A stretch of DNA of 64,000 bases from Spartobacteria bacterium (lineage in GTDB: Bacteria > Verrucomicrobiota > Verrucomicrobiia > Chthoniobacterales > UBA10450): positions 161,273 to 225,272 of the forward strand of contig PNAA01000024.1 of NCBI GenBank assembly GCA_003169975.1, given 5' to 3'. A program made the position numbers and the translations under genes. Below the pieces are notes generated by a model, which did no database searches, had not been told where the DNA came from, and saw nothing but the letters and a program-made list of their open reading frames with translations. Positions 1 to 11,351 of this stretch are shown piece after piece. Within the stretch, counting starts at the first letter, position 1, and every line of letters begins with the position of its first letter.

Positions 1-1
1 G

Positions 2-736
2 CCTAACGAAGAGTTTATTCTCTGTCACGGGGGCAAGGGCGGGAAAGGGAATGTCCATTTCAAGAGCGCGCGCAATCGGGCGCCGCGCCAATACTCCGAG
101 GGGGAGGAGGGCGAGGAGGGGACTTTCGTTTTTGAGTTGCGCACGATCGCGGACGCCGGTCTCGTGGGTTATCCAAATGCCGGAAAATCGACGCTCCTGC
201 GACGAATCTCCGCGGCGCACCCCAAAGTGGCGTCGTATCCCTTTACCACCTTGCATCCGATGATCGGAGTGGTGCAGTTTGCCGATTATCGGCGCGCAAC
301 GGTCGCGGACATCCCGGGATTGATCGAAGGGGCGCACCGCGATCTTGGTCTCGGGCACGCTTTTCTCCGGCATATCACGCGGTGCCGGTTACTCCTCTTC
401 GTGCTCGACATGGCCGGGAGTGAAGGGCGCAATCCGATTGAGGATCTGCAGCATCTGCGGCGCGAGATCGACCTTTACGACCCGCGGCTGGCGCAGCGGC
501 CCTGGCGAGTGGTGGCGAACAAGATGGATTTGCCGGAGGCAGAAGAGAATCTCGCTGCCTTCCGCCAGCGTTTTCCAGAGCGGGAGGTCATCCCGGTCTC
601 GGCGAAGGAAAATGAGGGCATCGAAAACTTGAAACGCGCTTTGGATCGCTGGCTAAATGAGCCGGAATTGGAGTTGCCAGGGCCGCGTGCCGAAGGATGC
701 ACGAATAGAGTTAGACAAGCGGAGGCAATGCGGTAA
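2..736 (+). CDS. obg: Obg family GTPase, 5' end outside window
   Basis: The frame is open from the first bases, so the start lies to the left of the window. The visible part begins in the glycine-rich Obg fold (CHGGKGGKGNVHFK) and runs into a complete G domain. It has G1 (GYPNAGKST), G3 (DIPGLIEGAH), G4 (NKMD) and G5 (SAKE). Obg is a ribosome-associated GTPase that acts in late 50S assembly and stress control. The C-terminus ends shortly after the G domain, so there is no large OCT extension. The first complete codons, CCT AAC GAA, contain the octamer CCTAACGA that recurs through this window. Confidence 0.93.
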   Translation, partial: PNEEFILCHGGKGGKGNVHFKSARNRAPRQYSEGEEGEEGTFVFELRTIADAGLVGYPNAGKSTLLRRISAAHPKVASYPFTTLHPMIGVVQFADYRRATVADIPGLIEGAHRDLGLGHAFLRHITRCRLLLFVLDMAGSEGRNPIEDLQHLRREIDLYDPRLAQRPWRVVANKMDLPEAEENLAAFRQRFPEREVIPVSAKENEGIENLKRALDRWLNEPELELPGPRAEGCTNRVRQAEAMR

Positions 737-783
737 GAGTTCACGACTTTTTGGCGCTACCATTAGGGAGTTCCCCATTTATT

Positions 784-2013
784 ATGTCGAAATTGGTCGT
801 CGCAAGTTACTGCACCACATTCCTGAAATCGGAGATGCTCCACATCTACCGACAGGTCACGGCCCTGCGCGATGTGCAGACCTTCGTGATGACGAAAAAG
901 GTGCAGAACAACGAACGCTTTCCGTTCGATGACATCGAGTTGATTCCGGCGCCGCGTCCGAATCCGTTCCGACACGGCTGGTTGAAATTTGTCGAGCGGC
1001 AGCCGCCGATCGTTTATCGCGGCGAATATCAGTTGCTCGCCAACCTGCTCGAGCGCCGAGGCGCGGACCTGATGCATATTTATTTCGGCCACACGGCGGT
1101 GCATTTGCTGCCGTTTATCGAGTGTTGGAACAAGCCCTGCATCGTCTCGTTTCACGGCGCCGACGTGATGGTGAAGGCGGAAAGCCCGGATTACGCGGCG
1201 AAGTTGCGCCGGGTTTTCCAATCGGTCCCGCTGGTCCTGGCTCGTTCGCGATCGCTCGAACAACGCCTCATCGTTCTCGGGTGCCCGCCCGAGAAAATTC
1301 GGATTAACCGGACGGGGATTCCGCTCGAGCAATTTCCGCTGGTGCGCCGACGGGCTCCCGAGGGAGGACGGTGGAGATTTCTGCAAGCGTGCCGCTTGAT
1401 CCCCAAAAAGGGCCTGGCGACCTGTTTACGCGCCTTCGCTGTTTTCCGGCAGGAAAATCCGCGCGCGAAGTTGTTCATCGCCGGGAAAGGCCCGTTGCAA
1501 CCCATTCTCGAAGCCCTCGCCATGCAGTTGGACGTGAGCGATCACGTGCACTTCACCGGTTTTCTTTCGCAGCCGGATCTGCTCGCACTCTACCACAGCT
1601 GCCACGTCTTTTTGCACCCGAGCGAAATGCCGGCGGACGAAAACCAGGAGGGAATTCCCAACTCCATCCTCGAAGCGATGGCGACCGGCATGCCGGTGCT
1701 CGCGACGCGGCACGGCGGGATTCCCGAAGCGGTGGAAGAGGGCCGCTGTGGAGCGTTGGTCGATGAGCGCGATTATCTGGCGCTGGCCGCCGAGATGAAG
1801 AAGATCACGCGCTCGCCGTATTCCTTCGGTGAGATCGGCGTGCTGGCGAGCGAATCGGTCGCCGCCCACTTCGAGCAGCGCTTCCACATTGCGCAACTGG
1901 AGCGGCATTACCGCGAGGCGTTGGAGGTTGCGAACGAAGCCGTCGCTCGTGAGAGGTCCGAGCGTCCGGTGACGGCGCCGCAGTTTCAGCCGGAGCGCGC
2001 AGCGGCGAAATAG
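784..2013 (+). CDS. GT4-family glycosyltransferase
   Basis: 409 aa from the ATG at 784 (MSKLVVASYC). An upstream in-frame start at 751 is less likely because homologous sequence begins near MSKLVVAS. The N-terminal half resembles the GT-B acceptor domain, with a conserved HGADV stretch. The C-terminal half has the donor-binding pattern of family GT4: FIAGKGP, then EGIPNSILEAMATGMPVLAT followed by GGIPEAV, including the E-x7-E pair. It probably transfers a sugar from a nucleotide donor onto a cell-surface polysaccharide or glycolipid; the substrate cannot be read from the sequence. It stands alone between obg and the ATP synthase genes. Confidence 0.85.
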   Translation: MSKLVVASYCTTFLKSEMLHIYRQVTALRDVQTFVMTKKVQNNERFPFDDIELIPAPRPNPFRHGWLKFVERQPPIVYRGEYQLLANLLERRGADLMHIYFGHTAVHLLPFIECWNKPCIVSFHGADVMVKAESPDYAAKLRRVFQSVPLVLARSRSLEQRLIVLGCPPEKIRINRTGIPLEQFPLVRRRAPEGGRWRFLQACRLIPKKGLATCLRAFAVFRQENPRAKLFIAGKGPLQPILEALAMQLDVSDHVHFTGFLSQPDLLALYHSCHVFLHPSEMPADENQEGIPNSILEAMATGMPVLATRHGGIPEAVEEGRCGALVDERDYLALAAEMKKITRSPYSFGEIGVLASESVAAHFEQRFHIAQLERHYREALEVANEAVARERSERPVTAPQFQPERAAAK

Positions 2014-2199
2014 CGGGCTTGGATCGGATATTTCGGACGCGCTTTCGCGCCGAAAAAAACTCCCGAAAGTTGCTTGTCAGCGCTGGTAACATGCTCTTCT
2101 GTATGCGCGCCGTCAGCGGCCTTGGGGCGCGCGCCTTTTCTCTCCTGGAAAAGTGCGACGCCTGCCGGATATCGGAGGCCGCTTCTCGACAAGCCATTC

Positions 2200-3138
2200 A
2201 TGATCAACCGCTCTTTTCGTCAATTGCCGCTCCTTCTGAGCCTTCTGAGCCTGCTGATTTTCGGCGGCTTCGCGAGCGACGCGGAGGCGCAGGAAACGGC
2301 CGCTCCGGAGGCGGGCGCCGTCGCGGAGAAACACGAGGCGATTCCCCTGAAAGCGGCGCCGCTTTTTACGATCGGGAAATTTACCGTGACCAACTCGATG
2401 CTCGTCACCTGGGTGGTGGCGCTCGGCATCATCGTCTTTGCGCAAACCGCGACGCGCAAAATCAAACAGATCCCGACCGGCGCGCAGAACTTCTGGGAGT
2501 GGCTGGTCGAGGGGCTTTACAATTTTCTCGAGAGCGTGATCGGCTCGCATCTGGTGCGGAAAACCTTTTGGTTCTTCGCGACCATTTTCATTTTCATCCT
2601 TTTCCTTAACTGGTTCGGCCTCATTCCCGGGGTGGGGACGATCGGCTGGGGGCATCACGATCCCGTGACGAACGTGTTCCATGTCGATCGCCCGTTGCTC
2701 CGCGGGGCGAATGCGGATCTCAATCTCACCTTTGCGATGGCGGCCATTTTTTTCACGCTCTGGATCTTCTGGGCGCTGCAGGAGAACGGTGTCGGCGGAT
2801 TCATTATTCACCTTTTCGGGCCGAAGGGCGATTCCAAGGGCATTCTCAAGGTGCTCATGATCGTCGTCTTTTTCATGGTCGGGTGGCTGGAGATCGTCTC
2901 GATTTTGTTTCGGCCGATCTCGCTCAGTTTCCGACTTTACGGGAATGTTTACGCGGGTGAGAACATGCTCGAGTCGATGGCGCATATCGTACCGGCTCTC
3001 TCCTGGCTGATCCCGATCCCGTTCTATTTTATGGAGCTCCTCGTGGGCCTCGTGCAGGCGCTGGTTTTCATGTTGTTGACCGCCGTCTTCACTCTCCTCA
3101 TCGCGCACCACGAACCCGCGCAAGGCGTACACCATTAA
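2200..3138 (+). CDS. atpB: F-type ATP synthase subunit a
   Basis: 312 aa. I chose the ATG at 2200 (MINRSFRQLPLL) because it begins a signal-like hydrophobic segment; upstream in-frame codons lack homology. Several membrane helices follow. The conserved helix with the essential arginine is visible as ISLSFRLYGNVYAGE, and the last helix contains GLVQALVFMLLTAVF. Subunit a forms the two proton half-channels against the c ring in the inner membrane. The alanine/glutamate-rich stretch after the first helix is an N-terminal extension relative to the E. coli protein. First gene of the atpBEFHAG run. Confidence 0.95.
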   Translation: MINRSFRQLPLLLSLLSLLIFGGFASDAEAQETAAPEAGAVAEKHEAIPLKAAPLFTIGKFTVTNSMLVTWVVALGIIVFAQTATRKIKQIPTGAQNFWEWLVEGLYNFLESVIGSHLVRKTFWFFATIFIFILFLNWFGLIPGVGTIGWGHHDPVTNVFHVDRPLLRGANADLNLTFAMAAIFFTLWIFWALQENGVGGFIIHLFGPKGDSKGILKVLMIVVFFMVGWLEIVSILFRPISLSFRLYGNVYAGENMLESMAHIVPALSWLIPIPFYFMELLVGLVQALVFMLLTAVFTLLIAHHEPAQGVHH

Positions 3139-3206
3139 TAAATTTCGGCCACCGCCGCGGACCCCGCCGAGAGGTGGTTGAAGCAAACCAACCAAAAAAG
3201 AAAACT

Positions 3207-3422
3207 ATGATATTACCATTACTGGCAGAGATAAACGGCAGCATTCACGTCGGCCTCGCGGCCCTCGGCGCGGCGATCGGCGTGGGATTGATCGGCATGG
3301 GCGCGGCTTCCGCAGTCGGCCGCAATCCGGGCGCGGCCACCCCGATCCTGGTGCAGGCGATCCTCGCGATCGCTTTCGCGGAAGCGATCGTGTTCTATGC
3401 TTTGTTCCTCGTTCCTAAATGA
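3207..3422 (+). CDS. atpE: F-type ATP synthase subunit c
   Basis: 71 aa from the ATG at 3207; an upstream in-frame start at 3174 adds only a polar leader. It has two hydrophobic helices joined by the polar loop GRNPGAA. The proton-carrying carboxylate is the Glu in the second helix (AFAEAIVFYAL). The residues around that Glu do not show an obvious sodium-coordination set, so proton coupling is the simpler reading (inferred). It lies 68 nt after atpB and 41 nt before atpF. Confidence 0.95.
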   Translation: MILPLLAEINGSIHVGLAALGAAIGVGLIGMGAASAVGRNPGAATPILVQAILAIAFAEAIVFYALFLVPK

Positions 3423-3463
3423 TCAAGCGCACGAGCGTACTGCTCCGCGCCGAATAAATTCGG

Positions 3464-3997
3464 ATGAACATTCCCATCTTCCTCGCCGCCAATCTGGTTA
3501 CTGAGACGGCAGAGAATTTTGGCTTCGACGTCAAAATCTTCCTCTCGCAAGTCATTAGCTTCGTCATCGTGGCGTTGCTCCTGAAGCAGTTTGCCTACAA
3601 ACCGATCCTCGCCGTGCTCGAAGAGCGCCGGCAACGCATCGCCGAAGGCCTGCTCAACGCCGAGAAAATCAAACAGCAGCTGGCCGAAGCGGAGCAGCGT
3701 TACCAGGAAATCCTGGCGAAAGGCAACGGCGAAGCGCAGAAGATGATCGACGAAGCGCGGGCCAGCGCGGGCGTGATCGCGGAACGCAAACAGCAGGAGG
3801 CGATCGTCGCCGCCGAGCAAATTCTCGCGAAAGCGCGGGAGGCGAGCGCGCTCGAACATGAGCGCACGATGAGCCAGTTAAAACGCGAACTCGGTCGGTT
3901 GGTCATCGACACCACCGCCAAAGTGACCGGCAAAGTCCTGACGCGCGACGATCAACGCCGGCTGCAGGAAGAAGCGAGCCGGCAGGTGGCATCCTAA
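3464..3997 (+). CDS. atpF: F-type ATP synthase subunit b
   Basis: 177 aa. One N-terminal membrane helix (residues about 22-42, FLSQVISFVIVALLLKQFAY) is followed by a long charged coiled coil rich in Ala, Glu, Gln and Arg. This is the peripheral stalk that links the membrane sector to F1. The stop codon TAA at 3995-3997 lies inside a copy of the recurring octamer CCTAACGA. atpH follows after 18 nt. Confidence 0.94.
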   Translation: MNIPIFLAANLVTETAENFGFDVKIFLSQVISFVIVALLLKQFAYKPILAVLEERRQRIAEGLLNAEKIKQQLAEAEQRYQEILAKGNGEAQKMIDEARASAGVIAERKQQEAIVAAEQILAKAREASALEHERTMSQLKRELGRLVIDTTAKVTGKVLTRDDQRRLQEEASRQVAS

Positions 3998-4015
3998 CGA
4001 AATCGACCGAAGAGC

Positions 4016-4408
4016 GTGAAGATCAGCAAAGACATCCGCCGACTCTCGCGCAAACTCGTGCGCGCGAGCTTCGTCGATGGCGTGCTCGATTCGGAAAAAA
4101 TCAACTCGCTCGTTCAGTTGATCATCGCGCAAAAGCCGCGCAGCTACCTTCAGCTCCTCGAAAACTATCAGCGGTTGTTGCGCCTGGAAGTCGAAAAACA
4201 GCGGGCCATCATCGAATCCGCCACCGAGCTCGACCCGGAGGCGGGGCGGCAGATCGTGGACGGATTGGAGCGCAAATACGGGCCTGGCCTAACGACCGAG
4301 TTTGTCGTCAACCCGGCCTTGCTCGGAGGTGTGCGCATCCGTGTCGGGAGCGATGTCTGGGACAGTAGTGTGCGCAATAGGCTCGATCGTCTGCAGCAAA
4401 AACTTTAG
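4016..4408 (+). CDS. atpH: F-type ATP synthase subunit delta (OSCP), short
   Basis: 130 aa from a GTG start (MKISKDIRRLSRKLVRASF). Typical delta subunits are about 175-185 residues, so this one is short, mainly in the N-terminal helical domain. The C-terminal part is recognisable: tandem acidic/basic helices, then the GGVRIRVGSDVWDSSVRNRLDRL signature, close to the usual GG-hydrophobic-R-h-G-D pattern. It joins the peripheral stalk to the top of F1. The order b-delta-alpha is the standard one, which supports the call despite the length. Confidence 0.88.
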   Translation: MKISKDIRRLSRKLVRASFVDGVLDSEKINSLVQLIIAQKPRSYLQLLENYQRLLRLEVEKQRAIIESATELDPEAGRQIVDGLERKYGPGLTTEFVVNPALLGGVRIRVGSDVWDSSVRNRLDRLQQKL

Positions 4409-4422
4409 ACTAACGAATTATC

Positions 4423-5955
<1,533 letters not shown>

Positions 5956-5967
5956 CAGCCTAACGAA

Positions 5968-6843
5968 ATGGCGAACACGCAAGACATCCGGCGCCGGATC
6001 AAATCGATTCGCAACACCGCGCAAATCACGAAGGCGATGCAAATGGTCGCCGCGTCGAAGATGCGCAAAGCGCAGCAGCACGCGCTGGCCGGGCGGCCCT
6101 ATTCCGAGTTGATGAATCGGGTGCTGGTTTCACTCAAGAGCCGCACCGACCCGCTGCTCCATCCTCTCTTGCAGACCCGCCCGACCCGCAAGGAACTGGT
6201 CCTCGTCATCAGCACGGACAAGGGACTCGCTGGCGCGCTGAACACGAATGTGATGCGCGAAGCCGGCGTTTTCGATGCGGCGAAGACGGCTTACGTCACC
6301 GCCGGCCGCAAAGCGCGCCAGTTCATCGCGCGAACGCGGCGCGAGTTGCTCGCGGATTTTGAGCTCAAGGACGCGCCAACCATTCTCGAGACGAAGGCCA
6401 TCTCCAAATTCTGCGTGGAGAAGTTCCTGAGCGGAGACGTGGACAAGGTGACCGTGCTCTACACGCATTTTGTGAACACGATCAATCAGAAACCGGTCGT
6501 CCAGACACTCCTGCCAATCAGCCAATTCGCCTTCAGCGTCTCGCCGGCCGGGGCCGCGCCTGAGGAATCGGCCGATCCCATGCTGGAATACCTTTTTGAG
6601 CCGAGCGCACAGGCCGTCCTGGATTTCATGCTGCCGTATTATGTGCAGTATCAGGTTTTCCAAATGATCCTCGACGCGCGCGCCTCGGAACACAGTGCGC
6701 GCATGGTGGCGATGAAAAACGCGACCGACAACGCGAATCAGTTCATCAAGGATCTCACCCTCGAGTACAACAAGATGCGGCAAGCCAGCATCACGACGGA
6801 ATTGCTCGAAATCGCCACGGCCCAGATGGCTGTCAGTGGCTAG
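5968..6843 (+). CDS. atpG: F-type ATP synthase subunit gamma
   Basis: 291 aa. Both conserved ends are present: the N-terminal MANTQDIRRRIKSIRNTAQITKAMQMVAASKMRKAQ region and the C-terminal ASEHSARMVAMKNATDNA helix. Together they form the rotating coiled-coil shaft. The start lies just after a CCTAACGA octamer (5959-5966), which takes the place of a clear Shine-Dalgarno sequence. In most bacteria atpD follows directly; here it is displaced by about 2.5 kb. Confidence 0.96.
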   Translation: MANTQDIRRRIKSIRNTAQITKAMQMVAASKMRKAQQHALAGRPYSELMNRVLVSLKSRTDPLLHPLLQTRPTRKELVLVISTDKGLAGALNTNVMREAGVFDAAKTAYVTAGRKARQFIARTRRELLADFELKDAPTILETKAISKFCVEKFLSGDVDKVTVLYTHFVNTINQKPVVQTLLPISQFAFSVSPAGAAPEESADPMLEYLFEPSAQAVLDFMLPYYVQYQVFQMILDARASEHSARMVAMKNATDNANQFIKDLTLEYNKMRQASITTELLEIATAQMAVSG

Positions 6844-6872
6844 ACTGGTGGTCCGTTGGGACCTCGGCCCAG

Positions 6873-6907
6873 AAAAACGGCCGCCCCCTTTTCTGAGGAC
6901 GGCCGCC
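6873..6907 (-). terminator. Intrinsic terminator after the 6928-7266 gene
   Basis: On the minus strand a 9-bp GC-rich stem (CGGCCGTCC with its partner GGGGCGGCCG, one G-U pair) is followed by TTTTT. It sits about 20 nt downstream of the small minus-strand gene and also marks the end of the converging atpG transcript. Confidence 0.7.
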
Positions 6908-6927
6908 AAGCCAAAGTCAGGTCGCCA

Positions 6928-7266
6928 CTACTGCCCGACCGAAGAACTCGAGCGCAGCTGAGCGATCCGACGGCGGCGCAGCAGTTGGGTCACAGCGACA
7001 GCCGCGATCAGCCCAATAATTGGGAAAAGGATGCTCATTTCACGAACCGGCACCAGAGCCGCCTGGAATACGACTGGCACTGTGAAGAGCCCGTTTCCTG
7101 GGACTTGCTGGGCGGCCGGTGCGACGGCGCGCAGGCCAGCCTGGTCATCGCCCTGACCCTCGGAGGAGGGATCGAGCGAGGCCCACGCGGACGACGCGAC
7201 GAACACGCAAACGCAAGCGAGCGCGTTGAGCGATTTCCTAAAGGGGCGAGTCTGGGATCTTTTCAT
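6928..7266 (-). CDS. Small secreted protein with C-terminal membrane anchor (paralogue 1)
   Basis: 112 aa from the ATG at 7266. The N-terminus is a signal peptide (MKRSQTRPFRKSLNALACVCVFVASSAWA, cleavage likely after AWA). A short variable middle rich in Gln and Ala follows. The protein ends in one hydrophobic helix and a basic tail: LFPIIGLIAAVAVTQLLRRRR then IAQL. This is the layout of a C-terminal sorting or anchoring signal, like PEP-CTERM proteins but without a clear PEP motif. Its neighbour at 7720 has a closely matching tail. Function unknown. It is encoded against the ATP synthase genes. Confidence 0.7.
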   Translation of the reverse strand: MKRSQTRPFRKSLNALACVCVFVASSAWASLDPSSEGQGDDQAGLRAVAPAAQQVPGNGLFTVPVVFQAALVPVREMSILFPIIGLIAAVAVTQLLRRRRIAQLRSSSSVGQ

Positions 7267-7640
7267 GGGGAATTTTTCGTTGCTCTTTTTTTTAGGTCGC
7301 AAGGGCCTTCGATGGCAAGCTTTTTCTGCCACGGGGAAGATATTTTTGTCAGATTCGAGTCTCAAGATCGACGATTGTCTTCATGTCGACTAGATTTTCT
7401 GTTGCAGCTACGTGAGCTGGATTTCCCTATGAGAACTGGGTATTCGGCCGTGAAACTCTTCGTGGCGTGAGATAAAATTCCGCTGCCTGGCACGGCGATC
7501 GCCTCACCGTGCCATGCGCCTCTTCTTTCTGGTGGTGAACCGTGCGCGAGCTGGCTGGCTCGCGCTTTGCGCGGTTCCGCCGCAATTCGCAATCCTCTGT
7601 TCGAACACGTCGCCGCGACCGGTCTCTAGTTTTGGTCAAG
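7267..7640. other. Long leader between the two anchored-protein genes
   Basis: No convincing gene is present. On the minus strand this is the upstream region of the 7266 gene. It holds two hairpins. One at about 7538-7578 has arms GAACCG/CGGTTC around an inner GCGCGAGC/GCTCGCGC stem. The other, near 7488-7514, has a GGCACGG/CCGTGCC stem. The part next to the gene (7280-7440) is AT-richer. This could be a structured 5' UTR, but I do not recognise a riboswitch class. Confidence 0.35.
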
Positions 7641-7677
7641 AAAGAAAGCGACCGCTCCCATGCTGGAGAGCGGCCGC
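7641..7677 (-). terminator. Intrinsic terminator after the 7720-7995 gene
   Basis: On the minus strand the arms GCGGCCGCTC and GAGCGGTCGC form a 10-bp stem with one G-U pair, followed by TTTCTTTCTT. It starts about 43 nt after the stop of the anchored-protein gene. Confidence 0.75.
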
Positions 7678-7719
7678 ATCCGATCCCAACCCACCCTAAT
7701 GAAGAACTTGGTAAATCTG

Positions 7720-7995
7720 CTAGATGACCCCGATGGACTCCAACTGCGCAAGGCGACGGCGACGGAGGATGTGCGTCGACGCGACCGCTGCCAATAGGCC
7801 GAGGGCAGGGTAGAGCGCGTCTTTCCCGGGGGATGACGCTATTTTCATTTCAATCGGGCTGGGCGGAAAGGCCGTTTTGGTGACCGACGCCTGAGCGGAA
7901 AGGGCGATGCAGAGAGAGGCCAGCGCAGCGAGGGCCCAGTAGAGCGGGCGCCTTTGGCGGGCGGCTGCGAGAGAAGGAGCGAGTGGCTTTTTCAT
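7720..7995 (-). CDS. Small secreted protein with C-terminal membrane anchor (paralogue 2)
   Basis: 91 aa from the ATG at 7995; an in-frame ATG at 8046 would add 17 residues. The signal peptide core is LYWALAALASLCIALSAQA. The mature part is only about 35 residues before the tail ALYPALGLLAAVASTHILRRRR then LAQL. The pattern (F/Y)P-x-(I/L)GL(I/L)AAVA-x-T-x2-LRRRR-x-AQL is shared with the neighbour at 6928. The shared tail contrasts with an unrelated middle, as expected if the tail is a sorting signal. The substrate and the enzyme that reads the signal are unknown. Confidence 0.68.
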   Translation of the reverse strand: MKKPLAPSLAAARQRRPLYWALAALASLCIALSAQASVTKTAFPPSPIEMKIASSPGKDALYPALGLLAAVASTHILRRRRLAQLESIGVI

Positions 7996-8238
7996 GTCGG
8001 AGTCGGGAGGCAGCAGGACAAGTGGGTCTTGAGCATCTCGTTTCATGAAAACCATAATTCTCATAAATGAATTGCAACGTCCACAATTATTTTCATGCCA
8101 AATATATGTTCCATATAATTCAGTCCGACGTATCCCTTGTTCCGGTCGGAACTTACAAATAATTTGGCGGCCTCCGAAAGCTCTCACGGGGGCCCGCCGG
8201 AAACCGGTTACAGGCATTGCCTTCATCAAGCTGCTGCC

Positions 8239-8733
8239 ATGTATCCATTCGACGAGAATTCACCCAAGCCCAAAGGCGCGGCCCGCGCGGGATTTACGCT
8301 CGTGGAAGTACTCGTGGCCACCGCACTCCTCGGCCTCTTGGCCGGCAGCGCGATTTGGGCTCTCGCTCAGGCGAACAACTACGCTTCCATCGCCCGTCTC
8401 TACACCGGCGCGGAGACCGCCGCGCAAAACCAGATCGACCTGATTCTGACGGATGGTCCTTTCAACCCGCAAAATAATCCGCCGCAAATTCCTTCTTCGC
8501 TGACGCTTGGGACGAGCGCCCCGCAGACAGTGACCTTGTATTCCGAGCCAGCCGGGGCGGATGGCCAGACGCACACCGTGTCCGGTCAAATGGTGACAAC
8601 GGTCGCGAGCAACAACGTCGTGGTCCAGGCTCAAAGCCTAAATCTCTATTCTGCCACCGTAGTGGTGACCTATACCTACCGCAGCAAGGCTTACCGCGTG
8701 CAATTGAACGCGATACGAGCCTCCGATGTATGA
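8239..8733 (+). CDS. Type IV pilin-like (pseudopilin) protein
   Basis: 164 aa from the ATG at 8239. After a 17-residue positively charged leader comes the prepilin peptidase site and helix GFTLVEVLVATALLGLLAGS, with Glu at +5 after the cleaved Gly. The remainder is a small beta-rich domain with Thr/Val repeats. It is probably a minor pseudopilin of a type II secretion or type IV pilus machine. The following pseudopilin overlaps it by 4 nt (ATGA), so the two are likely co-translated. Its place between atpG and atpD is unusual. Confidence 0.82.
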   Translation: MYPFDENSPKPKGAARAGFTLVEVLVATALLGLLAGSAIWALAQANNYASIARLYTGAETAAQNQIDLILTDGPFNPQNNPPQIPSSLTLGTSAPQTVTLYSEPAGADGQTHTVSGQMVTTVASNNVVVQAQSLNLYSATVVVTYTYRSKAYRVQLNAIRASDV

Positions 8734-9131
8734 CAGTGGTGGGAAATCGATCGCCCAACGGCTTCACCCTGCCCGAAATCCTCGTCACGATGGGCATCAT
8801 GACGATCGTCGGTCTGATGATCTTCCTGGTGCTAAATTCCGGGATGGTCCTTTACGCGAAGAACACCGCCGTCAACTCGGCCCACCAGCAGGCCCGGTCC
8901 GGGGTCGATCAGATGCTGACCAATATTCACAGTTCGGTCTCGATCCCGCAGCTCGTCGACGCAAATCTGCAGCCGGTCGCTTCGCTTGACGGGAACGGCC
9001 AGCCAATACCCGCGGCCGGGATTGCATTCCAAACGTTCAGTGCCGGTCCCTTCCCGGCCGCGGCGAGCGCCGCCGCCACCGCGACCGGTCGTTGCATCTG
9101 GCGCGAAGAGAACTTTAAGGCATCGGCTTAG
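8730..9131 (+). CDS. Second pseudopilin, probably C-terminally truncated
   Basis: 133 aa. The prepilin motif GFTLPEILVTMGIMTIVGLMI is near residue 12. The start overlaps the previous stop by 4 nt. Proteins of this PilW/GspJ-like type usually run past 180 residues. This one stops after an Ala-rich stretch and a short unrelated tail (GRCIWREENFKASA). The 265 nt that follow, up to atpD, contain no gene. I infer a rearrangement at about 9090 that removed the original 3' end. Confidence 0.7.
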   Translation: MTVVGNRSPNGFTLPEILVTMGIMTIVGLMIFLVLNSGMVLYAKNTAVNSAHQQARSGVDQMLTNIHSSVSIPQLVDANLQPVASLDGNGQPIPAAGIAFQTFSAGPFPAAASAAATATGRCIWREENFKASA

Positions 9132-9294
9132 TGTCTTTTGGAGAGTCTTGGTTGGAGCGGCGTCGGCACACCCGCGTCGCTTCGTTTTTGGGCTGTTGTC
9201 ATCTGCGGCAGCGGGCGGGTCGCGGCGTCACAAGAACGCGCCACCGCCAGCGCCGAGATCGGTGAATGAGCCGGCAGCCTTTTCAATAGGCTAG

Positions 9295-10803
<1,509 letters not shown>

Positions 10804-10804
10804 C

Positions 10805-11215
10805 ATGGCGCGCACGCTCCGTTTGGAAATCGTGACGCCGGAGGCGAAAGCCTACTCCGAAGACGTCGAGATGGTCGTGCTCCCTGGGAGGGACGGCGAG
10901 CTCGGCGTTTATCCGCAGCACGTCCCCGTGCTCACGACGCTCAAGCCCGGCGAGTTGCGGGTCTTCAAAGGCGGGCGCGAAACCTCGCTCGCCGTCGGCG
11001 ACGGATTCGCCGAGATCACCGGAGAATCGATTTCCGTCCTCACCGACATGGCTGTCGAATCGTCCGCGATCGACGAGGCCGCGGCGGAAGAGGCCGTGGC
11101 CCGTGCCCATGCGGCAATGAAAGAGGATCACGTCGCCGAAGAGGTCGCCTCCATCCAGGCGTCGCTGCAAAAGGCGCTCGCCCAATTGCACGTCAAACGC
11201 CGGCATCGGCATTAA
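10805..11215 (+). CDS. atpC: F-type ATP synthase subunit epsilon
   Basis: 136 aa, starting 1 nt after atpD. The N-terminal beta-sandwich is clear (LRLEIVTPEAKAYSEDVEMVVLPGRDGELGVYPQHVPVLTTLKPG). The C-terminal helical hairpin is Ala-rich and complete (EAAAEEAVARAHAAM). It is the central-stalk subunit, often an inhibitor of ATP hydrolysis. Confidence 0.95.
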   Translation: MARTLRLEIVTPEAKAYSEDVEMVVLPGRDGELGVYPQHVPVLTTLKPGELRVFKGGRETSLAVGDGFAEITGESISVLTDMAVESSAIDEAAAEEAVARAHAAMKEDHVAEEVASIQASLQKALAQLHVKRRHRH

Positions 11216-11217
11216 TT

Positions 11218-11287
11218 TTAGCGGCGGTCTGTGACCGCCGAACGCGGCGGGCACGCGAAATTCTCGGCGGTCAGAGTCCGCCGCTAC
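11218..11287. repeat. REPIN-like palindromic repeat between atpC and lpxI
   Basis: Two inverted arms of about 24 nt (TAGCGGCGGTCTGTGACCG at the left and CGGTCAGAGTCCGCCGCTA at the right) flank an 18-nt spacer. Each arm is itself a hairpin (CGGCGGTC/GACCGCCG). This is the layout of a REP doublet. It may also act as a transcriptional attenuator after the ATP synthase operon. Confidence 0.75.
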
Positions 11288-11351
11288 AAAGGAAGGCGCC
11301 CGAGGTCTCGTTCTTTCCCTCTTACTCATCCTGCGCTAAATCTTCCGCGCA

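Noticed and set aside
7538-7578. c-di-GMP (GEMM) riboswitch in the leader of the anchored-protein gene
   Set aside because: A CGCAAAGC piece is there, but the rest of the conserved GEMM core and the tetraloop-receptor pair are not.
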